A stretch of 11,550 nt of DNA, from positions 1 to 11,550 of the forward strand of contig JAOUFZ010000030.1 of the NCBI GenBank assembly GCA_029857995.1. Reading direction: 5' to 3'. This document shows positions 6,245 to 11,550 of this stretch, piece by piece; the first letter of the stretch is position 1, and the number at the start of each line of letters is the position of its first letter. The translations under genes and the position numbers were made by a program. Source of the stretch: Dehalococcoidia bacterium. GTDB taxonomy: Bacteria > Chloroflexota > Dehalococcoidia > GIF9 > AB-539-J10. Below the pieces are notes generated by a model. It was not told the DNA's origin and made no database searches. It saw only the letters and a list, made by a program, of their open reading frames with translations.

Positions 6245-8215
6245 ATGGAAGAAATAAAGACCGGAGTTTATATCTGTCACTGTGGATTGAATATTGCGGG
6301 CACAGTTAATGTGGAAGAAGTAGCCAGATATGCTGGAACTCTACCCAATGTAGTGGTAGCTCGTGATTATCGCTATATGTGCTCCGACCCCGGGCAGGCA
6401 CTTATTAAAGATGACATCAAGAACCTTGGTCTTAATCGGGTGGTGGTAGCTTCCTGTTCTCCTCGAATGCATGAGCCCACTTTCCGTCGAGCATGCCAGG
6501 ATGCTGGATTAAATCCTTATCTCTTTGAGCATGCCAATATTAGAGAGCATTGCTCCTGGGTTCATGACGACAGGCAAATAGCCACTGAGAAGGCTAAGGA
6601 TTTAGTTCGGGCCGCGGTAAGGAGAGTTTTCTATAATGAGCCGCTGGAAATCAAAGAGAGGCCGCTTAATCCCAATGTCCTGGTCGTTGGCGGTGGCATC
6701 GCCGGCATACAAGCGGCATTGGATATCGCTAATGGTGAGCATAGGGTGTATCTGGTAGAAAAGGAACCGGCAATTGGTGGTCATATGGCTCAACTTGACA
6801 GGACATTTCCCACATTGGATTGCTCTGAGTGCATTCTCACCCCGAAGATGACCGAAGTAGGGCAACATCCGTTTATAACGCTTTTGGCCTATAGTGAGGT
6901 AGAGGAGGTTGCGGGCTCGGTAGGCAACTTCAAAGTCAGGGTGAAGAAGAAAGCTCGCTATGTAGATGAGGAGAAATGTACTGGCTGTGGCGTCTGTGAG
7001 GAAAAGTGTCCCTGGAAGGTGGACAGTGAATATGAGGTGGGCATGGGGAAAAGGGGAGTGGTCTATGTTCCCTTTGCTCAAGCCATTCCCCATGTGGCTA
7101 CCATTGACAAAGAACGCTGTGTTTACTTTTTGAAAGGCAAATGTCGGGCTTGTGAGAAGTTTTGCGATGCCAAAGCCATTGATTTTGAGCAGAAGGATGA
7201 AATTGTCGAGCTGGAGGTAGGCTCAATTATCCTTACCACTGGCTACGATGTTTTCGATTCTAGGCGTATACCACAATATGGTTATGGGAGGTACGATAAT
7301 GTCCTGACCGGGCTTGAGTTTGAGAGAATGACCTGCGCTGCGGGACCAACCGGGGGCAAAGTCCTCCTCAAGGACGGTCGGCAACCTGAGAGTGTGGCGA
7401 TTATCCACTGCGTTGGCAGCCGGGATGAGAACTATCATGAGTATTGCTCCCGGGTTTGCTGCATGTATGCCCTTAAGTATGCCCACCTCATAAAAGAGAA
7501 TACACAGGCTGAAGTGTATCAAATGTATATTGACATGCGTTGCTTTGGGGAAGGCTTTGAGGAATTTTATCGCCGTGTTTGCGATGAAGGCGTTAACTTT
7601 ATTCGTGGCAAAGTAGCTAAAGTTACCGACGTGGCGCTAACTGAGGGAGAACAAGGGAAATTGGCTGTAATCGCGGAGGACACACTTTTGGGCGGGATAA
7701 TCCGAGTTCCTGTAGATATGGTAATTTTGTGCCCGGCTTTGGAGGCGCGCTTTGGTGCTGAGGATGTTGCCAAGCTATTCACCATCAACCGCCGGGCGGA
7801 TGGCTTCTTTATGGAAAGGCATGTGAAACTTGACCCGGTAGCTACAGCTACAGAAGGAGTGTACATCGCTGGTTGTTGCGAAGGTCCCAAGGACATTCCT
7901 GATACTGTAGCTCAGGCTTCAGCCGCCGCTGCTAAAGCTCTATCAGTGATAAGCAGAGGCCGGGTTGTAATTGAGCCTACCACAGCCCAGGTGAATGAAG
8001 TCTTGTGCCAGGCTTGTGGACGCTGCGAAGAAATTTGTGATTTTCACGCCCCCAAGGTTATCAGCAAGGATGGGCTTAGAGTCTCCAGCGTTGACGCAGC
8101 ATTATGCAAGGGTTGTGGGGCTTGCGCTGTTGTTTGCCCCACTGGTGCTATGTCAGTAAGGCATTCCACCCGAGAGCAAATAAACGGAATGGTCGAGGCG
8201 TTATTAGAGGTATAG
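6245..8215 (+). CDS. hdrA: HdrA-like FAD/iron-sulfur subunit, copy 2
   Basis: 656 aa and colinear with copy 1 without an obvious gap for the first 570 or so residues, so it is a clear paralogue. N-domain cysteines sit at 11, 13, 46, 71 and 103. FAD motif GGGIAG is at 149-154 and DCSEC at 192-196. The inserted ferredoxin has C245/248/251/255 and C292/300/303/307. The C-terminal ferredoxin has C588/591/594/598 and C621/624/627/631. Unlike copy 1, the first C-terminal cluster ends in C-D rather than C-P, and the segment between the two clusters is two residues longer. The ATG at 6245 has GGTGAT 5 nt upstream, matching the 3' part of the extended Shine-Dalgarno sequence. It is the first gene of operon 2, one base before mvhD copy 2. 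The role is inferred as the FAD electron-distribution subunit of a second Hdr-type complex. Confidence 0.92.
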   Translation: MEEIKTGVYICHCGLNIAGTVNVEEVARYAGTLPNVVVARDYRYMCSDPGQALIKDDIKNLGLNRVVVASCSPRMHEPTFRRACQDAGLNPYLFEHANIREHCSWVHDDRQIATEKAKDLVRAAVRRVFYNEPLEIKERPLNPNVLVVGGGIAGIQAALDIANGEHRVYLVEKEPAIGGHMAQLDRTFPTLDCSECILTPKMTEVGQHPFITLLAYSEVEEVAGSVGNFKVRVKKKARYVDEEKCTGCGVCEEKCPWKVDSEYEVGMGKRGVVYVPFAQAIPHVATIDKERCVYFLKGKCRACEKFCDAKAIDFEQKDEIVELEVGSIILTTGYDVFDSRRIPQYGYGRYDNVLTGLEFERMTCAAGPTGGKVLLKDGRQPESVAIIHCVGSRDENYHEYCSRVCCMYALKYAHLIKENTQAEVYQMYIDMRCFGEGFEEFYRRVCDEGVNFIRGKVAKVTDVALTEGEQGKLAVIAEDTLLGGIIRVPVDMVILCPALEARFGAEDVAKLFTINRRADGFFMERHVKLDPVATATEGVYIAGCCEGPKDIPDTVAQASAAAAKALSVISRGRVVIEPTTAQVNEVLCQACGRCEEICDFHAPKVISKDGLRVSSVDAALCKGCGACAVVCPTGAMSVRHSTREQINGMVEALLEV

Positions 8216-8216
8216 A

Positions 8217-8639
8217 ATGGCTGAATTTGAACCTAAGATCATAGCTTTTTGTTGCAACTGGTGCACCTATGCTGCCGCTGACATTGCTGGAACAAGCCGT
8301 ATTCATTACCCGGCTAACGTGCGTATTGTCAGGGTGATGTGCAGTGGAATGGTGGATCCGATATACATTCTGAAAGCCTTTGAAATGGGTGCTGATGGGG
8401 TCTTAATTGCTGGCTGTCATGAAGCAGATTGCCATTATCTTAATGGTCCGTTGAAGTGCGATGCTATGTTTGAGAAAATAAAGAGAGTGGTCAATATACT
8501 TGGCTTGGAAGGTGAGCGTCTAAGGCGGGAGATGATTGCCGCCGCTGAGGCGCCAGTATTTGCTGAATTAATCGAGGAGATGGTCAAACAGCTTAAGAAA
8601 TTAGGTCCTTCGCCTCTCCGGGAAGGGGTCAAGGTGTGA
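8217..8639 (+). CDS. mvhD: MvhD/FlpD-like [2Fe-2S] electron-transfer subunit, copy 2
   Basis: 140 aa, with the MvhD signature CCNWCTYAAADIAG at 12-25, then MCSGMVDP at 41-48, GADGVLIAGCHEADCHY at 58-74 and an added C81. The C-terminal half carries MIAAAEAPVFAEL (106-118), close to the usual family pattern; copy 1 has a cysteine pair here instead. Expected to be cytoplasmic and to feed electrons to the FAD of the HdrA just upstream. AGAGGT at 8206-8211 is 5 nt before the ATG. The gene starts one base after the hdrA stop and overlaps the next gene by 4 nt (GTGA), which suggests tight co-translation. Confidence 0.9.
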   Translation: MAEFEPKIIAFCCNWCTYAAADIAGTSRIHYPANVRIVRVMCSGMVDPIYILKAFEMGADGVLIAGCHEADCHYLNGPLKCDAMFEKIKRVVNILGLEGERLRREMIAAAEAPVFAELIEEMVKQLKKLGPSPLREGVKV

Positions 8640-9778
8640 ATCTCGAAGATATTATCAAGGAAACAAAGACCTACTACTGTCTGGAATGTGGCAAGTGCAC
8701 AAGCCTTTGCCCAGTTTCAAGACATAATTCCAATTTTTCGCCAAGGCTGATGCTGGAAAGAGCCTTGATGGGCTTTGGAGATGAGTTAATTCACGACCGG
8801 GAGCTTTTTTCCTGTCTTAGCTGTTACGCTTGCTCGAATCTCTGCCCCTCAGACGTTGATTATCCTGTGTTTACGCAAAAGGTGAGGAATCTAGCTTCTG
8901 GCGAGGGCGAGCATGGTGATTGTGCTCACTCAGGGACCCTTCTTTCCATTATGAGGCTCACATCTCGCTCTGATATTAAGCAAAAACGGCTGGACTGGCT
9001 CGATGGCCTCCACACCTCGGAGAAGAGTGAGGTATTGTATTTTGCGGGCTGCGCTCCTTATTTCGAGCCAGTTTTTGAGGACATTGAGGTCAGCCCGGTG
9101 AATATTGCCAGAAATAGTATCAAAGTACTTAACGCTTTGGGGATAGAGCCTATGGTGCTTCCTAATGAGAGATGTTGTGGACATGACCTCCTATGGACCG
9201 GAGATGTGGAGACGTTCAAAAAGCTGGCTCAGTTCAATGCTCAGATGATAAAGGAATCGGGTGCCAAAAAGATAGTTTTTTCCTGCCCAGAGGGCTATCG
9301 CACATTTAAACTGGACTATCCCAATTATGTGGATTTGGGTTGTGATGTGCAGCATGTCTCTGAATTATTGGCGGAGAAGATAGGGCAAAACGGAGTGAAA
9401 TTTAAGGAAATTAAGAAAAAGGTAACTTATCAAGACCCTTGCCGGCTGGGAAGACATCTGGGGATTTATGAACCGCCCAGGGAGATAATAAAAGCTATCC
9501 CGGGGATAGAACTAGTTGAGATGGAACATAGCGGTGACGAGAGCATCTGCTGCGGCACCAGTGTCTGGACCAACTGCAGCTCTTATTCCAAGCAGATAAG
9601 AGAGGAACGACTACTTGAAGCCAGGGCTACTGGCGCCGATATGCTGATTACTGCTTGTCCCAAATGTCAGATCCATTTCAAGTGCGCTATGGTGGATAAA
9701 GGTGCCGAGAAAGGTCCTGATATAAAAATGGAAGTCATGGATTTGGTTAATCTGGTAGCCAATGCCATGGAGACTTAA
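8636..9778 (+). CDS. HdrC-HdrB fusion (HdrD-like heterodisulfide reductase subunit), copy 2
   Basis: 380 aa with the same order as copy 1. HdrC-type clusters are C15-x2-C18-x2-C21-x3-C25-P and C60-x2-C63-x2-C66-x3-C70-P. The first CCG motif has C139, CC at 180-181 and C217-P-E-G220, so the last cysteine of the CxxC is glycine. The second motif is complete: C269, CC at 305-306 and C341-x2-C344. It probably holds at least one non-cubane cluster and accepts electrons from HdrA to reduce a disulfide or similar acceptor. The start is GTG at 8636, overlapping the mvhD stop by 4 nt, with GGAAGGGG just upstream; no ATG competes close by. The next gene begins 2 nt after its stop. Substrate unknown. 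Confidence 0.86.
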   Translation: MNLEDIIKETKTYYCLECGKCTSLCPVSRHNSNFSPRLMLERALMGFGDELIHDRELFSCLSCYACSNLCPSDVDYPVFTQKVRNLASGEGEHGDCAHSGTLLSIMRLTSRSDIKQKRLDWLDGLHTSEKSEVLYFAGCAPYFEPVFEDIEVSPVNIARNSIKVLNALGIEPMVLPNERCCGHDLLWTGDVETFKKLAQFNAQMIKESGAKKIVFSCPEGYRTFKLDYPNYVDLGCDVQHVSELLAEKIGQNGVKFKEIKKKVTYQDPCRLGRHLGIYEPPREIIKAIPGIELVEMEHSGDESICCGTSVWTNCSSYSKQIREERLLEARATGADMLITACPKCQIHFKCAMVDKGAEKGPDIKMEVMDLVNLVANAMET

Positions 9779-9780
9779 GC

Positions 9781-11550
9781 ATGAATAGAGAAAACGGACG
9801 TAAATCGGTATTAGTAGTTGGCGGCGGCATAGCCGGGATTCAGGCTTCACTTGACCTGGCCAATATGGGCTTTAAAGTATATTTGGTGGAAAAGTCGCCC
9901 AGCATCGGGGGACGGATGGCACAACTGGATAAGACCTTCCCCACTAATGATTGTGCCATGTGTATCCTTGCCCCCAAGATGATTGAGGCCAATTCCCACC
10001 CCAATATAGAGCTCCTAACTTATTCCGAAGTAGAAAAAGTCTCGGGAGAAATAGGGAAGTTCAAGGTCAAGATAAAGAAAAAGGCATCTTTTGTTGATTG
10101 GAACAAATGTACGGGATGTGGCCTCTGTGTGGAAGGATGCCCTGTCATTATACCAAACGAATTTGATCAGGGGATTGCAAAGAGAAAGGCCATATACCTG
10201 TACTTTCCGCAGGCTGTTCCTAAGAAATGTGTTATAGACAAGAGGGAAGAGCGCCCCTGTAAAACGGCCTGTATGGATGCTTGCCCCGTCCATACTAATG
10301 TGCCCGGGTACATCAAGCTCATTGCCGAAGGACAGTTCGAAGCGGCTTATAAGCTCATAAGAGAGACAAATCCTTTACCTGCAAGTGTTGGGCGGGTATG
10401 CTATGCGCCTTGCCAGGAAGCCTGTAATCGAGGGCAAATAGATGAGCCACTGTGTATCCGCGACCTTAAGAGAGTTCCCGGAGACCAGTGGAATATCGAA
10501 GAACTTGAAGTCCCGGTAGTGGCCAAAACAGATAAAAAGGTAGCGATTGTAGGCGCAGGTCCGGCAGGTCTTGCCGCTGCTAATGACCTTGCTCTAAAGG
10601 GTCACAATGTAACTATCCTTGAAGCTCTTCCTGAACCCGGAGGTATGCTTCGTGTCGGTATTCCTGAATATCGCCTTCCCAAGGAAATTTTACGTCAGGA
10701 GATAGGCTACATCCAAAAGCTTGGCGTGGAGATAAAAACGGGTGTCCAGGTTGGTAAAGATATTACCCTCGAAAAATTGAAGAAGGACTACGACGCTATT
10801 TTCGTCGCTGTCGGAGCACACGGTGGTATGAAACTTGGAGTGGAGGGTGAAGATATTCCCGGAGTAATGGAGGGAATAGCATTTCTCCGTGCTATAAGTC
10901 TGGGGGAAAAGGTAAATGTTGGAAAGAAAGTAGCGGTGATTGGTGGAGGTAATACAGCTATCGATTGTTCCCGCACAGCAAAGCGACTGGGAGCAAAAGA
11001 GGTAACCATCGTTTATCGTCGTTCGCGCGCTGAGATGCCAGCTTCTGAGGAAGAAGTAACAGCAGCAGAAAAGGAAGGAATAAAGATTGAGTTCCTGACC
11101 ACTCCCGGCCGCTTCTCTGCCGAGAGCAAAAAACTTGCCAAGATGGAGTGTGTGCGGATGAAGCTTGGGGAACCAGACGCCAGCGGTCGTCCTCGCCCCA
11201 TCCCCATCAAGGGTTCTGAATTTACTATTGCCGTGGATACAGTGATTGCGGCATTGGGACAGGCTCCGGAAACAGATTTTGTTAAGGAGTTGAAAGTTTC
11301 ACTTTCCAAGAGAGGCACGGTAGAAATTGACGCCAAGACCGGGGCGACTAATATTGAAGGAGTATTTGCCGGAGGCGACGTGGTGACCGGGCCTGCTTTC
11401 GTGATTGATGCTATTGCAGCAGGGAAAAAGGCAGCTCGCTCTATCCACCAATATTTGACTGGACAACCTATCGAGGGTGCAGAACCAGCGAAAGAACCAG
11501 AGAAGTTGTCCCAGGAAGAGATAGAGGACTGCAAAAGGCGCTTTCCTGCC
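9781..11550 (+). CDS. HdrA-like protein with inserted GltD/NfnB-type NAD(P)H oxidoreductase module (3' end outside window)
   Basis: Open from ATG 9781 to the last base, 590 codons with no stop, so the gene is truncated by the window edge. GGAG at 9769-9772 is 8 nt upstream. Residues 10-154 match HdrA from its FAD motif onward (GGGIAG 14-19, NDCAMC 56-61, C110-x2-C113-x2-C116-x3-C120-P, FPQAVP 142-147, VIDK 151-154), but the N-terminal HdrA domain of about 135 residues is missing. From residue 155 the chain switches to a glutamate synthase small subunit/NfnB-like module. Its Fe-S part has C160, C164 and C168 in a CPVHTNVP context, then RVC207-x3-C211-x3-C215 and C225. A second FAD site GAGPAG is at 258-263, an NAD(P) Rossmann motif GGGNTA at 388-393, and the NADPH-type YRRSR at 412-416. 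ALGQAP (492-497) and FAGGD (529-533) are flavoprotein signatures. Likely cytoplasmic and exchanging electrons between NAD(P)H and the Hdr complex. Confidence 0.88.
   Translation, partial: MNRENGRKSVLVVGGGIAGIQASLDLANMGFKVYLVEKSPSIGGRMAQLDKTFPTNDCAMCILAPKMIEANSHPNIELLTYSEVEKVSGEIGKFKVKIKKKASFVDWNKCTGCGLCVEGCPVIIPNEFDQGIAKRKAIYLYFPQAVPKKCVIDKREERPCKTACMDACPVHTNVPGYIKLIAEGQFEAAYKLIRETNPLPASVGRVCYAPCQEACNRGQIDEPLCIRDLKRVPGDQWNIEELEVPVVAKTDKKVAIVGAGPAGLAAANDLALKGHNVTILEALPEPGGMLRVGIPEYRLPKEILRQEIGYIQKLGVEIKTGVQVGKDITLEKLKKDYDAIFVAVGAHGGMKLGVEGEDIPGVMEGIAFLRAISLGEKVNVGKKVAVIGGGNTAIDCSRTAKRLGAKEVTIVYRRSRAEMPASEEEVTAAEKEGIKIEFLTTPGRFSAESKKLAKMECVRMKLGEPDASGRPRPIPIKGSEFTIAVDTVIAALGQAPETDFVKELKVSLSKRGTVEIDAKTGATNIEGVFAGGDVVTGPAFVIDAIAAGKKAARSIHQYLTGQPIEGAEPAKEPEKLSQEEIEDCKRRFPA

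Noticed and set aside
2960..8215. Possible selenocysteine codons in the HdrA genes, as in some methanogens
   Set aside because: Both frames read through with ordinary cysteine codons and no in-frame TGA.
11013..11534. 173-codon minus-strand frame opposite the NfnB-like module
   Set aside because: The + strand frame here has clear FAD and NAD(P) motifs and is open to the window edge; the minus frame is Ser/Ala/Pro-rich shadow sequence.
1..11550. CRISPR arrays, insertion sequences, tRNA or rRNA genes
   Set aside because: No regularly spaced repeats, transposase-like protein, terminal inverted repeats or RNA-gene signatures were found in the window.

Overview
The window looks like part of a chromosome from a strictly anaerobic bacterium. 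It is dominated by flavin- and iron-sulfur-based electron-transfer genes of the heterodisulfide reductase (Hdr) / MvhD type. All recognisable genes are on the + strand, with good Shine-Dalgarno sites and tight spacing. Base composition looks balanced and even. The protein families are found in methanogens, sulfate reducers, acetogens, anaerobic Chloroflexota (Dehalococcoidia) and syntrophs. The bacterial-style ribosome binding sites, intrinsic terminators and sigma-70-like promoters argue for a bacterium. An uncultivated Dehalococcoidia or Desulfobacterota lineage is my guess, held with low confidence.

Layout. (1) Bases 1-1503: a terminator-like hairpin, then a 474-aa ion transporter of the ArsB/CitMHS type. 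(2) Bases 1504-1795: an intergenic region with a strong inverted repeat, a candidate promoter and a second terminator-like hairpin that could be an attenuator. (3) Bases 1796-6090, operon 1: an HdrC-HdrB fusion, HdrA, MvhD and an unusual rubredoxin-like/cyclic-nucleotide-binding protein, closed by a clear terminator at 6138-6176. (4) Base 6192 to the window end, operon 2: a second HdrA, a second MvhD, a second HdrC-HdrB fusion, and a large HdrA-like gene that runs off the right edge at residue 590.

How the genes fit together. Each operon encodes a full set of HdrA (FAD, the presumed bifurcating subunit), MvhD ([2Fe-2S] electron entry) and a one-chain HdrC-HdrB (two [4Fe-4S] clusters plus CCG domains). 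The same three parts appear in different order in the two operons. No hydrogenase or formate dehydrogenase catalytic subunit is present. The only visible donor or acceptor module is in the last gene, where an NADPH-binding GltD/NfnB-like flavoprotein is inserted in the middle of an HdrA-like chain. This suggests a soluble, possibly flavin-bifurcating complex linking NAD(P)H, ferredoxin and an unknown disulfide or other acceptor. The substrate cannot be read from the sequence.
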